Shown: positions 1-8,646, numbered from the stretch's first letter. The stretch is 64,000 nucleotides of DNA from Pseudoalteromonas sp. UG3-2 (GCF_037120705.1 NZ_JAWLJU010000002.1:2420001-2484000); one strand, 5' to 3'. A program made the numbers and translations. The notes: a model not told the origin generated them from the letters alone.

Positions 1-1048
<1,048 letters not shown>

Positions 1049-1188
1049 TACAACGCCAAAGTGGTTTAGCGACAGAAGTTGATAAGATACTAAAGTAGCA
1101 GCGGTTTTAGACCGCGACGAAGACGAAGAATTTAAGCAGTTTTTTCCAGATTTTAATTAATGAGGGCGACCTCATTGATGAACCGAAT
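1049..1188 (+). other. 23S-5S internal transcribed spacer
   Basis: About 140 bases lie between the 23S 3' end and the 5S 5' end. No tRNA cloverleaf is visible. The spacer should contain the processing stems that release the 3' end of 23S and the 5' end of 5S. A short GCGGTTTTAGACCGC inverted repeat is visible at about 1100-1114. Confidence 0.8.
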
Positions 1189-1306
1189 TTCCTGGTGACT
1201 ATAGCGTTTTGGAACCACCTGACTCCATGCCGAACTCAGAAGTGAAACAAAACAGCGTCGATGATAGTGTGGGCTTCCCATGTGAAAGTAGAACATCGCC
1301 AGGGCC
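1189..1306 (+). rRNA. 5S ribosomal RNA
   Basis: About 118 nt matching the 5S consensus. The terminal stem CCTGG (1191-1195) pairs with CCAGG (1299-1303), and the conserved internal stretch CCATGCCGAACTCAGAAGTGA is present in loop B/C. Ends were set by analogy with E. coli 5S. It sits about 140 bp after 23S in the usual operon order and is followed by a strong terminator. Confidence 0.96.
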
Positions 1307-1318
1307 TTATAAGCGAAA

Positions 1319-1346
1319 CCCGCTGCAGCAATGCAGCGGGTTTTTT
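1319..1346 (+). terminator. Rho-independent terminator of the rRNA operon
   Basis: A perfect 9-bp stem, CCCGCTGCA / TGCAGCGGG, with a GCAA tetraloop is followed by six Ts. It lies 13 nt after the 5S 3' end, so it ends the rRNA operon. Confidence 0.95.
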
Positions 1347-1504
1347 GCGTTTACAGCACCATAAAACATCGCGGGGTAAACCTGCGCCTACAAAATCTAA
1401 ACAGCCTGGAAGCAATAGGATAGAGACAAACCACAAGCCTTGCTCTGACAACCCTTGGACACACATCCCTGTGGAGGGCTTCCGGCTCGGTATCCATATC
1501 TCGC

Positions 1505-1544
1505 GTTCATTGCGCTGCGAAGCGGTGCTTCGGTCGCAATGAAC
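1505..1544. repeat. Intergenic inverted repeat (long hairpin)
   Basis: GTTCATTGCG (1505-1514) and CGCAATGAAC (1535-1544) are perfect 10-bp arms. A second pairing, CGAAGC / GCTTCG, nests inside. There is no T-tract, so it does not look like a simple terminator. The preceding stretch (about 1450-1500) resembles the interspersed non-coding repeats common between Alteromonadales genes, but this window shows no second copy to prove it. Confidence 0.6.
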
Positions 1545-1548
1545 CCAC

Positions 1549-1588
1549 GCCTATAAGTGGCTTAATTCGCGGGTATAGGCTTTTCTTC
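1549..1588 (+). terminator. Possible terminator-like hairpin
   Basis: GCCTATA (1549-1555) pairs with TATAGGC (1574-1580) across an 18-nt loop and is followed by TTTTCTTC. The stem is short and the loop long, so it is a weak candidate. Apart from this and the hairpin just upstream, nothing gene-like is visible between 5S and position 1659. Confidence 0.35.
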
Positions 1589-1658
1589 AGCATTTTAAGG
1601 GGAATGGCTATTAGCGCAGCAGGATCCGCGATATGATGGGCAAAAAAGAGGAGGCACA

Positions 1659-1847
1659 GTGACCTTTCAACTATTAGCTTTATTAGTAATCTTTGCCTTA
1701 TTTGGCACGTCGGCTACTTATTTAATCCGCTTTATGTATTGCTATTGGGTTAAGCATCAGCTGGAAGTAAAATATTTAGTTAATGCGGGCCTATGTGCCT
1801 TGATGGTCATGGTGGTGTCATTAATTAATGAATTTATTGGCCCATAA
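1659..1847 (+). CDS. Small two-helix membrane protein, unknown function
   Basis: A 62-residue protein that I do not recognise. It has two hydrophobic helices (about residues 3-27 and 40-58) joined by a short polar, basic-then-acidic loop (WVKHQLEVK), so it should be an inner-membrane hairpin. The start is GTG at 1659, supported by a strong GAGGAGG Shine-Dalgarno sequence about 6 nt upstream; no ATG start fits. The gene stands alone on the plus strand, and its stop directly abuts the end of the convergent lipoprotein gene at 1848. Small size and hydrophobicity give no functional clue. Confidence 0.6.
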   Translation: MTFQLLALLVIFALFGTSATYLIRFMYCYWVKHQLEVKYLVNAGLCALMVMVVSLINEFIGP

Positions 1848-2237
1848 CTATTTAATCGTTATGGGTTTGCATTGGTTATCAATACAAAGCGTTTGCACAG
1901 GCATTACTGGTTCGCAACTCTGTGCTGGCGGTTTTGACTGGTTTTCCTGTTGCTCTTGTTGAGTTAAGGTAGCCACAAGCTGCTCTACCTGCTTTTCATC
2001 GCTATGTTTAGTTGAGTAAATCAGGTATTCACGGGGGCCACCACAGGTTAAACGTTCACCCAAGCCGATCACTTTGCATTGATAGCTAGCATCACACCCT
2101 AATTGCTGTTCAATGTCGCTCAAACTGATATTGCTCTTGCTGTTACTGCTTTGGCTATTGTTTGCTGTGGTAGTTTCGCAGCCTGTTAACGCGATGGTTA
2201 GTGTTGCTAAAGCAGTGAGCAAAAAAGGTGATTTCAT
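1848..2237 (-). CDS. Cysteine-rich lipoprotein, paralogue of its upstream neighbour
   Basis: A 129-residue predicted lipoprotein. The signal peptide ends in the lipobox LTGC (Cys at residue 20), followed by a Ser/Asn-rich linker. The mature domain has several Cys residues and the motif CGGP followed by YLIYSTKH. The same architecture (C-x5-C ahead of CGGP, then YLI-STKH, then C-x(n)-C near the C-terminus) occurs in the gene immediately upstream, so the two look like a tandem duplication. The even set of cysteines after the lipobox suggests disulfides in an envelope-facing domain. Only 9 bp separate the pair, so they are probably co-transcribed. Function unknown. Confidence 0.75.
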   Translation of the reverse strand: MKSPFLLTALATLTIALTGCETTTANNSQSSNSKSNISLSDIEQQLGCDASYQCKVIGLGERLTCGGPREYLIYSTKHSDEKQVEQLVATLTQQEQQENQSKPPAQSCEPVMPVQTLCIDNQCKPITIK

Positions 2238-2246
2238 TGTAAGCCT

Positions 2247-2726
2247 CTATTGTGTCGGGTGATTGCTTGCTAGTTTAACACATTTATTTTCAACACATTG
2301 AGCGCTTGGTTTGGTTAAATGCTCACAAATGCTCATGACCTGATTGTTTAAGTTATAAGCCTTTTCTGCCGCCGTGATCTTATCTGCCAGTTGCGTCACA
2401 GTGGTTGCATTATTGTGTTTAGTAGAAAATATTAGGTAAGAAGAGGGCCCGCCACAGGCGCGATCACCGACCGCAGTGACTTGGCATTGTGAACTGTTGT
2501 CACAGCTTTTATCCGCGGTAAGCGTGTCCAGCTGTTGTTTTAAGTCGCTTAATTGTTCTTGTGTCAGCTCTGCTACCTTTTGCTCTTGCAGCTCTAGCTT
2601 AGGTTGTGGGGCATTACTGGTCTGAGTCGTTTCAGCTGTGGGTTGCTGTTGGTTATCACTTTGTGCTTCTTTTTGGCAGCCGGCCAGTAGGACTGAGACC
2701 AGCAGTGCTAATACGGTTTTATTCAT
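2247..2726 (-). CDS. Cysteine-rich lipoprotein, unknown function
   Basis: A 159-residue predicted lipoprotein with a short signal peptide ending in the lipobox LAGC (Cys 17). A Gln/Thr-rich, low-complexity linker of about 60 residues precedes the conserved cysteine domain, which carries CDNSSQC, ACGGP, YLIFSTKH and a C-terminal pair of cysteines. The domain is shared with the following gene. It is first in the two-gene unit and lies downstream of fumC, separated from it by a stem-loop. No catalytic motif is visible. A protease-inhibitor-like or scaffold role is possible because of the disulfide-type cysteine spacing, but that is a guess. Confidence 0.75.
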   Translation of the reverse strand: MNKTVLALLVSVLLAGCQKEAQSDNQQQPTAETTQTSNAPQPKLELQEQKVAELTQEQLSDLKQQLDTLTADKSCDNSSQCQVTAVGDRACGGPSSYLIFSTKHNNATTVTQLADKITAAEKAYNLNNQVMSICEHLTKPSAQCVENKCVKLASNHPTQ

Positions 2727-2786
2727 TTACTATCTCCTGTTGTTGCTTATTAAGCTACGCAAATAACACGGTAATAGCAAGACAGA

Positions 2787-2810
2787 AGTAGGCTACTGTC
2801 GCAGCCTACT
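2787..2810 (-). terminator. Stem-loop after fumC
   Basis: AGTAGGCT (2787-2794) and AGCCTACT (2803-2810) form a perfect 8-bp stem with an 8-nt loop, 9 nt beyond the fumC stop. The minus-strand tail is TTCTGTCTT rather than a clean T run, so termination may be partial and allow read-through into the lipoprotein genes. Confidence 0.5.
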
Positions 2811-2818
2811 ATGAGTAA

Positions 2819-4195
2819 TCATAGCCCGCCAAGGGTCAGCTTTTGCGGATCCAACAGTCGCTGTAACTCTTCCTCGCTGAGATCCGTTTGCTCCTGTGCC
2901 ACGGTAATAATCGGTCGCCCTTCTTGATAAGCTTGTTTAGCGATTTTAGCGGCTTTTTCATAGCCAATCACCGGGTTTAGCGCGGTAACCAGAATCGGGT
3001 TTTTGGCTAAGGCTTTACTAATATTGTCTTCATTGACGGTAAAGCTGGCGATGGCCTTGTCGGCGAGTAACCGTGCACTGTTTGCAAGTATTTCTATGCT
3101 TTGCAAAATATTAAGCGCAATGACTGGCAACATGACATTGAGTTCAAAATTACCAGACTGTCCTGCCACTGTAATGGTGGTGTCGTTACCTATGACTTGG
3201 GCGCTGGCCATAGCGGCGGCTTCAGGAATAACCGGATTAACTTTGCCTGGCATAATAGAGGAACCAGGCTGAAGCGCCTCGAGCTCGATTTCTCCCAGCC
3301 CTGCTAAGGGTCCTGAATTCATCCAACGGAGATCATTGGCCAGTTTCATTTGTGCAGTGGCGTACGTTTTTAACTGCCCAGAGAGGGCAACGATGGCATC
3401 CTGAGAGCCAATGTGATAGAAAAAGTTCTGACCTTTACTAAAGCGGATCCCAACGTTACTGCTTAGGCAATTATTGAATTGCTCAGAAAACTTAGGGTCG
3501 GCATTAATTCCAGTGCCGACAGCGGTTCCCCCTTGTCCTAATTGGTATACCTTTTCTAATGCTTGCACAATGCCTTGGCAAGCGTTATCCACTTGGCTTT
3601 GCCAGCTGCTGAGTACTTGTGCAAAACTGACGGGCATGGCGTCCATTAGATGGGTTCGGCCTGTTTTTACATGGTGGCCAACCGATGATGACTTTTGTTC
3701 AATGGTGGCTGATAGGTGTTTTAGGGCTGGCAATAATTCATACACAGCGGCAATGGCGCTACTGACGTGAATAGTGGTGGGTATAACATCATTGGAGCTT
3801 TGCCCCATGTTGACATCGTCATTAGGGTGAACCTTAATGCCGCCAATTTGTGTTGCTAAGGTGGCGATGACTTCATTAGCATTCATATTGGAGCTGGTGC
3901 CCGAACCGGTTTGAAAGACATCGACAGGAAATTGCTCAAGATGTTTACCATCAATCAATTGCTGGCAAGCCGCCACAATCGCTTTTGCTTTTTCGGCTTC
4001 TAGGTGACCAAGAGACTGATTGGCTTCAGCGGCAGCCTGTTTAATATAGGCCAGCGCTTTAATAAATTGCTGTGGTAACGTGATACCGCTAATGGGAAAG
4101 TTATTAACTGCGCGCTGGGTTTGGGCTTGATATAAGGCTTCTTTTGGCACATCAAGTGTGCCCATACTATCACTTTCTTGGCGGAACTTATCCAT
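2819..4195 (-). CDS. fumC: Class II fumarate hydratase
   Basis: 458 residues, the normal length for FumC, which interconverts fumarate and L-malate in the TCA cycle without an iron-sulfur cluster. Family motifs are intact: TGSGTSSNMNANE (97-109), the H-P-N-D-D-V-N block and SSND (123-136), GRTHLMDA (179-186), and the class signature GSSIMPGKVNP (311-321). The gene follows a small helical ORF and a Fur box, matching the iron-repressed fagA-fumC arrangement of pseudomonads, where the iron-independent fumarase replaces the Fe-S enzyme under iron starvation. sodA, often part of that operon, is not adjacent here. Aspartase and argininosuccinate lyase share the fold, but the substrate-loop motifs favour fumarase. 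Confidence 0.97.
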   Translation of the reverse strand: MDKFRQESDSMGTLDVPKEALYQAQTQRAVNNFPISGITLPQQFIKALAYIKQAAAEANQSLGHLEAEKAKAIVAACQQLIDGKHLEQFPVDVFQTGSGTSSNMNANEVIATLATQIGGIKVHPNDDVNMGQSSNDVIPTTIHVSSAIAAVYELLPALKHLSATIEQKSSSVGHHVKTGRTHLMDAMPVSFAQVLSSWQSQVDNACQGIVQALEKVYQLGQGGTAVGTGINADPKFSEQFNNCLSSNVGIRFSKGQNFFYHIGSQDAIVALSGQLKTYATAQMKLANDLRWMNSGPLAGLGEIELEALQPGSSIMPGKVNPVIPEAAAMASAQVIGNDTTITVAGQSGNFELNVMLPVIALNILQSIEILANSARLLADKAIASFTVNEDNISKALAKNPILVTALNPVIGYEKAAKIAKQAYQEGRPIITVAQEQTDLSEEELQRLLDPQKLTLGGL

Positions 4196-4203
4196 AGTTA
4201 CTC

Positions 4204-4569
4204 CTATATAAACGGGTTAAACTGTTGGCATACTTGGCACGCCTCTCGTTGCAGCCGTAAAAAATGTTGCTGCGATGAGTGGTTTAGCCGATAAAAGCGC
4301 TTCAGTGCCAACAAAGGTTTGAATAGCTGATCCATACACTGTTTTCTAATGCTTAAGGCGATTAAAGGATCAGCTATGGCTTCTAATAATGTTGATAAGG
4401 CATGCTTAAGATAGAATTCTTGTAGCAAAGGGTTGTTGCGGCGGCCATAGTATCTGGCAGTATTTAACTTGGCAGAAATAAACTCGGCGACCATGACCGG
4501 AGCACATAGATCGCTATTCGGGGACTGCAATAAGGTGTCGTGCCATAATGGTGAAGTCATATTCCGCAT
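4204..4569 (-). CDS. Fur-associated small helical protein (FagA-like by position)
   Basis: A 121-residue, largely helical, cytoplasmic-looking protein with no signal peptide or known catalytic motif and several cysteines (residues 22, 98, 115 and 118, approximately), including CQVC near the C-terminus. It lies 8 bp upstream of fumC and directly downstream of a Fur box, the position of fagA in Pseudomonas iron-regulated fumC operons. I infer the relationship from position and size; I cannot confirm sequence homology. The start could be ATG 4569 or ATG 4560, and neither has a clear ribosome-binding site. The CxxC might bind metal, which would fit iron regulation, but that is speculation. Confidence 0.55.
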   Translation of the reverse strand: MRNMTSPLWHDTLLQSPNSDLCAPVMVAEFISAKLNTARYYGRRNNPLLQEFYLKHALSTLLEAIADPLIALSIRKQCMDQLFKPLLALKRFYRLNHSSQQHFLRLQREACQVCQQFNPFI

Positions 4570-4574
4570 GTATC

Positions 4575-4621
4575 CAACGCAACAATGTAATGATAATTAT
4601 TATCATTACATTGTTGCGTTG
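4575..4621. promoter_or_regulatory. Fur box within a 47-bp perfect palindrome
   Basis: The core TGATAATTATTATCA (4591-4605) is an exact Fur 7-1-7 inverted repeat. The symmetry continues without a mismatch to 23 bp on each side of the central T at 4598, far beyond a normal Fur site. It lies 6 bp upstream of the fagA-like ORF start, so Fur-Fe(II) should repress the fagA-like/fumC operon. Several overlapping Fur registers fit within it. There is almost no loop, so it is unlikely to act as an RNA hairpin terminator. Confidence 0.9.
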
Positions 4622-4685
4622 TAAATTCAAGCTCGTGTCGAGCCTCATTATTGAGGTTCTGGCATTGCGAGCTGCAGGGATAAAA

Positions 4686-4868
4686 TTAGTTATATCCGAG
4701 GAGATAGTTTTGCTCGGTATGTTCCTTTTCCTGCTCATCTAACTGCATCAGATTAGCGATCTCTTGCCGGTAAGACTTGCCTTTCATAAAGGCATTTTTA
4801 CGACGCTTTAAGAGTAAACCTTGACTCTTAACTTCGCTAGGCATGTGTGTGATCTCTGAAATTTTCAT
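4686..4868 (-). CDS. Small charged protein, unknown function
   Basis: A 60-residue, highly charged protein with a basic central stretch (KRRKNAFMKGKSYR) and an acidic C-terminal part rich in Glu and Gln. It has no membrane segment or signal peptide. A good Shine-Dalgarno sequence (AGGAG, 8 nt before ATG 4868) supports it as a real gene. It is transcribed towards the Fur palindrome, about 65 bp before it, so it may sit upstream of or share control with the fumC operon. The charge pattern could suit nucleic-acid or ribosome association, but no family is recognised. Confidence 0.5.
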   Translation of the reverse strand: MKISEITHMPSEVKSQGLLLKRRKNAFMKGKSYRQEIANLMQLDEQEKEHTEQNYLLGYN

Positions 4869-5033
4869 CTTGCTTCTCCTCTAGTTCCTCTTTAAACGTA
4901 GCAGAAGTTATACCAAAATAAATTTCTTTCATGATTTTAATTGCTTAACAGACTTACTGATGACACCACTTGCAATTGTTGCTGATCCTTGCCTCAATAG
5001 CGGGCATAGATTGATCAAATTAGTGCAAAAACA

Positions 5034-5624
5034 ATGACAAAACCCTTCTCTCAAGCATGTGAAAACAACAAAGATCCCATCCTGGAAAAGTTAAAACCTC
5101 ACTTAACTGGTCGCTTGCAATTATTAGAAATAGGGTCGGGCACTGGCCAACACGCCGTGCATTTTGCGCAACATCTGCCTGAATTGACTTGGCAGACTGC
5201 CGATCAGCAAATGCATCATGAAGGTATTAATGCTTGGCTGGCAGAAGCGCAGCTAAGTAACCTTCGTCCTCCTTTAGCTATAGACTTACATTTCTCCTGG
5301 CCTGTGAAGCAGCAATACGATGCTATTTTTACCGCCAATACTGTGCATATCATCTCAGAGCAACTGGTGGTTAAGCTTATACAAGGAGCAGCAATGCACC
5401 TCAAGCCTGCTGGGTTGTTATTTATTTACGGCCCTTTTAATTATCATGGCCAATACACCAGTGCCAGTAATGAGCGCTTTGATGCGTTGTTACAACAGCG
5501 CGACCCACAAAGCGGTATACGGGAGCAAACTTGGTTGGTCTCGCTGGCACAACAACATGGCTTTACCTTATTAGAGGATCACCAGATGCCAGCCAACAAT
5601 CGTTTATTACTATTTAAACGGTAG
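5034..5624 (+). CDS. Class I SAM-dependent methyltransferase, DUF938 family
   Basis: A 196-residue protein of the DUF938 family. The N-terminus is the family-typical FSQACENNKDPILEKL, followed by the SAM-binding motif I LEIGSGTGQHAVHFA (residues about 33-47), an acidic motif II region, and a post-motif segment near FIYGPFNYHGQYTS. The substrate is unknown in the family. The start ATG lies about 165 bp after the divergent small gene. The stop overlaps the 3' end of the convergent GNAT-type gene by 15 bp. Confidence 0.88.
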   Translation: MTKPFSQACENNKDPILEKLKPHLTGRLQLLEIGSGTGQHAVHFAQHLPELTWQTADQQMHHEGINAWLAEAQLSNLRPPLAIDLHFSWPVKQQYDAIFTANTVHIISEQLVVKLIQGAAMHLKPAGLLFIYGPFNYHGQYTSASNERFDALLQQRDPQSGIREQTWLVSLAQQHGFTLLEDHQMPANNRLLLFKR

Positions 5625-6731
5625 CTTGTCCTGACACTGTTGAAAATACTCACCCAGTGCTTGCGTTTCGCGGCGGCTAAAATCTTGTAGCGCACGGTGA
5701 AAGTCAGCTTGAAATAAATAGTGGAAGGAGTGTCGCCAAACCGGCTCAAACCCTCGTGCGAGTTTATGCTCGCCTTGGGCGCCAGCGTCGAAGATCTGAA
5801 GTTGTTGGGCAATGGCCAGCTCTATGCCTTGATAATAACAAAGCTCAAAATGCAAGAAGTCAAACTGGTCTTGAATGGCCCCCCAGTAACGGCCGTATAG
5901 CGTATCTTGGTCGATAAAATACAAGCTTGTGGCCACCACCTCGCCCTGATGATATGCACAGCAGAGCCGGACATGTTCAGGCAAGGTTTTACACAGTTGC
6001 TGGAAGAAGCCTTTAGAAAGGTAACCATGATGGCCCGAACGCTTTAAATAGGTTAGGCGATAACTAAGGAAAAAGGCATCGAGTAGCTCAGCTGTCACCT
6101 CATCACCTTGGAACCAACGGATCGCTATGCCCTGTTGTGCAACTTTACGGCGCTCCTTTACTACCATTTTACGTTTTCTGGCATTAAAGCGGCTAAGAAA
6201 ATCGGCAAAGTCGTGATAATCACGGTTATACCAATGAAACTGAACGTTGCGTCTTGTCACAAAGCGGGTATTAGCCAAGGTAGCAGGGTTAGCAATAAAG
6301 TTTATATGCACACCACTTAACTCTGTGTGTGATAGTTGCAGTAACACCTGTTCAATGTAATTACATAACTCCTGATTGAGTGTTTTGGCTAATAGCCTTG
6401 GCCCTTGCACTGGGGTAAATGGCACGCCACACAGCCACTTTGGGTAATAGGGTAGGCCATGTTGTTGATACGCTTCTGCAAACGCCCAATCAAAAACGTA
6501 TTCGCCATAAGAGTGTGTTTTAATATAACCGGGCAGGATGGCAACAATGTCATCTTGACAGCGGATAACTAAGTGATGAGGGGTCCAGCCCGTTTTATGG
6601 CTAACACAGCCAGTTTCCTCTAAGGCTCGTAAAAATGCATAGTGAGTGAATACCTGCTTACCAGATAGCGCCTGCCAAATTTGCTCTGGAATGTCGCTTA
6701 TTGCGTTTTTGAAGTCATGACTAAACGACAT
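5610..6731 (-). CDS. GNAT/FemAB-like protein, DUF482 (COG3146) family
   Basis: 373 residues, matching the DUF482 family, often annotated as a peptidoglycan-biosynthesis-like or GNAT acyltransferase. Typical segments are the N-terminal FTHYAFLRALEETGCV, the middle SSV-free basic block RKRKMVVKERRKV, and the C-terminal FDAGAQGEHKLARGFEP, a hallmark of the family. The acyl acceptor is not known. Its ATG overlaps the stop of the upstream hydrolase as TAATG, so translation is coupled. It is third in the Lrp-hydrolase-acyltransferase run, and its 3' end overlaps the convergent methyltransferase gene. Confidence 0.88.
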   Translation of the reverse strand: MSFSHDFKNAISDIPEQIWQALSGKQVFTHYAFLRALEETGCVSHKTGWTPHHLVIRCQDDIVAILPGYIKTHSYGEYVFDWAFAEAYQQHGLPYYPKWLCGVPFTPVQGPRLLAKTLNQELCNYIEQVLLQLSHTELSGVHINFIANPATLANTRFVTRRNVQFHWYNRDYHDFADFLSRFNARKRKMVVKERRKVAQQGIAIRWFQGDEVTAELLDAFFLSYRLTYLKRSGHHGYLSKGFFQQLCKTLPEHVRLCCAYHQGEVVATSLYFIDQDTLYGRYWGAIQDQFDFLHFELCYYQGIELAIAQQLQIFDAGAQGEHKLARGFEPVWRHSFHYLFQADFHRALQDFSRRETQALGEYFQQCQDKLPFK

Positions 6732-8047
6732 TAGTGGCTACCATCCCCATGCGTTGAAAAGAAGTCGATAAGAGCGCTAACGAAGCCTTGATAGTCTGGG
6801 TTGAACGTGATCCTAGCAAGCGGCAAGGGCTGCTGCAGGTTGGCTTGGTGACGCTCACCATACACTACTTTTTCTCCCAGTCGACAGCGGGCAAATTGGG
6901 CCTTATCTAAATGGTAACTCGTGCAATTACGATAGGGGCCGTTGCTGCCATAGTAGCTATGCTCTGGTGGCTGCAAAATACCAATATGTGACATGTCTAA
7001 CACGCGTTTAGAGGCAACACGACGGATAAAAACCTCAGGACGGTTGCTTTGTGGCTGAGTTTCACTATATAGCCATTGCACAGGGGGGATGGTATTGCTG
7101 GGGTGTTGTTGCCACTGCTTTAGCAGCTTTGCTGTTGTCTGGTTATCGATGGTGGTATCGACATCACTGAAGCTAACAAAGGTAGCGACATCGGGCAGTG
7201 CGGTCATCGCTTGTACAGGTGCCATTGCTTGATGGGCTAGGGTGGCGCCATGCCAAGGGAAGGACTCATACTTAGCAAAATCAAGGTCGGCATCTTCATC
7301 GATCCACTCTACAAACGGTAAGTAATCGAGCCACTGCGCCAGCCAAGCGTGTTTATTATGTGGCTCTGTGGCCGGAGAAATGAGCGCTAAGGCACTGAGA
7401 TTATCCGGTACTTGTTGGTCAAGATAGTGCAGAGCTAACGCTGCACCAGTGGAGTATCCTAACACCGCAAACTGCTTAAAGTCCTCGCTGGTTTGTTCGA
7501 TGGCATAAGCAACATGGCGTTGCCAATCTTGTATAGATACCTGAGTTAAATCACTCGCTGCAGTGCCATGACCAGGTAATAGCACCGTGCGCACGCTATA
7601 TCCCTGTTGATGTAAGGACGCCGCCAGATAATGAAAGGTAAACGGCGAGTCAGTTAACCCGTGCAACAGCAAAATAGCCTTGTCTGAATTGCTCTGAGGT
7701 AGTTCAAAAGGAGCCACTAAATCGGCCACCGAAGTGGCATGCAGCTGTAATATTGCTGTTGTCGGAGTGGTGACGGGACAGGGAAGGTTGCCACGAGGGT
7801 TGCGACGCTCAATGAGTGCTTTAGTAAGGCTGAGGTACTGATTGAAACTCATCTGGGGAGTTACCTTGATAACCGCAGGACCAGAGTCGATAGCAAAGCG
7901 CAGTTTACCATTGGCTTTACTGTGTTCGAACAATGCCAAGTCATTAACCTGAGTTAAGCAGTCGGTTGCCATGACCTTTGCGGGTAGCATAACCAAACCA
8001 AGTAGCAGGGTGTGAGTAACAAAGTGCAGTATTGTCTTCTTATTCAC
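6731..8047 (-). CDS. Exported alpha/beta-hydrolase
   Basis: 438 residues. A signal peptide of about 27 residues ends AKVMA-TD, so the enzyme is periplasmic or secreted. The alpha/beta-hydrolase core starts near residue 124 with LLLHGLTDSP (oxyanion-loop HG). The nucleophile elbow is GYSTG (Ser 199), and a late His in the DMSHIG segment is the likely catalytic base. About 100 residues before the core are unassigned. Substrate unknown: lipase, esterase or amidase are all possible. The gene sits 17 bp after the Lrp-type regulator and is coupled to the acyltransferase gene, so the three form an operon divergent from the PrnB-like operon. Confidence 0.85.
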   Translation of the reverse strand: MNKKTILHFVTHTLLLGLVMLPAKVMATDCLTQVNDLALFEHSKANGKLRFAIDSGPAVIKVTPQMSFNQYLSLTKALIERRNPRGNLPCPVTTPTTAILQLHATSVADLVAPFELPQSNSDKAILLLHGLTDSPFTFHYLAASLHQQGYSVRTVLLPGHGTAASDLTQVSIQDWQRHVAYAIEQTSEDFKQFAVLGYSTGAALALHYLDQQVPDNLSALALISPATEPHNKHAWLAQWLDYLPFVEWIDEDADLDFAKYESFPWHGATLAHQAMAPVQAMTALPDVATFVSFSDVDTTIDNQTTAKLLKQWQQHPSNTIPPVQWLYSETQPQSNRPEVFIRRVASKRVLDMSHIGILQPPEHSYYGSNGPYRNCTSYHLDKAQFARCRLGEKVVYGERHQANLQQPLPLARITFNPDYQGFVSALIDFFSTHGDGSH

Positions 8048-8064
8048 AGGCTCTCCAGAGCGAA

Positions 8065-8526
8065 TTACCGAATGGGCAGTGTGCGTTTAGCAAAGGTTTG
8101 TTTGAGTACAATGGTTGACTCAATGGCAGCAATGGCATTGCACGCACCTAACTGGTGTTTGACGAATTGCTCATAGCTGGGCAAGTCTTTCGCGACTATT
8201 TCAAGTAGGTAATCATAACTGCCTGAGATCACAGAGCAAGTGATCACATGATCTTGCTCACCGACATGTTGTTCAAACTGGTTTGCTGCACTGGCACTGT
8301 TTTCATGCAGGCGAATAAACGCATACACGAGAATACTTAAATCAACTTGAGCTCGGTCTATGGCAGCATGATAGCCACTAATGATGCCACTTTGCTGGAG
8401 CTTGTTGATGCGCCGCAAACACGGCGTGTCGGATAAATTGGCTTGCTCTGCTAACGCGGCATTACTCAAGCGAGCGTTATGCTGTAAGGCGTTGAGCAAT
8501 AGTTTGTCTTTACGGTCTAAATTCAC
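8065..8526 (-). CDS. Lrp/AsnC family transcriptional regulator
   Basis: 153 residues, the standard length. An N-terminal winged HTH (about residues 4-60, with the recognition segment LSDTPCLRRINKLQQSGIISGY) is joined to an effector-binding RAM domain (about 65-145) containing GSYDYLLEIVAKD. Members usually sense amino acids as octamers and often regulate an adjacent, divergent amino-acid catabolic operon. Here the divergent neighbours are a PrnB/IDO-like heme protein and a kynureninase-like enzyme, so tryptophan or a derivative is the natural candidate effector. The shared intergenic region of 120 bp contains a perfect inverted repeat at 8618-8636. Confidence 0.93.
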   Translation of the reverse strand: MNLDRKDKLLLNALQHNARLSNAALAEQANLSDTPCLRRINKLQQSGIISGYHAAIDRAQVDLSILVYAFIRLHENSASAANQFEQHVGEQDHVITCSVISGSYDYLLEIVAKDLPSYEQFVKHQLGACNAIAAIESTIVLKQTFAKRTLPIR

Positions 8527-8617
8527 ATTAAACGCTTAGATTTAGTGGATATTGCTAGTTAGTATTATTTTTTTAGCGAAAATTAGCAAATTATGCTCGT
8601 GCTACTTTGATAGCCTG

Positions 8618-8636
8618 TAGCTATTTAGAATAGCTA
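8618..8636. promoter_or_regulatory. Candidate operator between Lrp gene and PrnB-like operon
   Basis: TAGCTATT-TAG-AATAGCTA is a perfect inverted repeat with 8-bp arms, centred 20 bp upstream of the ATG at 8647. Position and symmetry suit binding of the divergent Lrp-type regulator or another dimeric repressor. There is no direct proof. Confidence 0.5.
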
Positions 8637-8646
8637 GCAGAGACTA

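Noticed and set aside
1236..1542. Overlapping open frames on both strands across 5S and its terminator
   Set aside because: They cross the 5S gene and the rRNA terminator; no ribosome-binding site.
3474..3770. 98-codon plus-strand frame
   Set aside because: Antisense to the well-supported fumC coding region.
4514..4742. Open frames on both strands through the Fur palindrome
   Set aside because: The Ile-rich middle is only the translated palindrome, read alike from both strands; the frames overlap better-supported genes.
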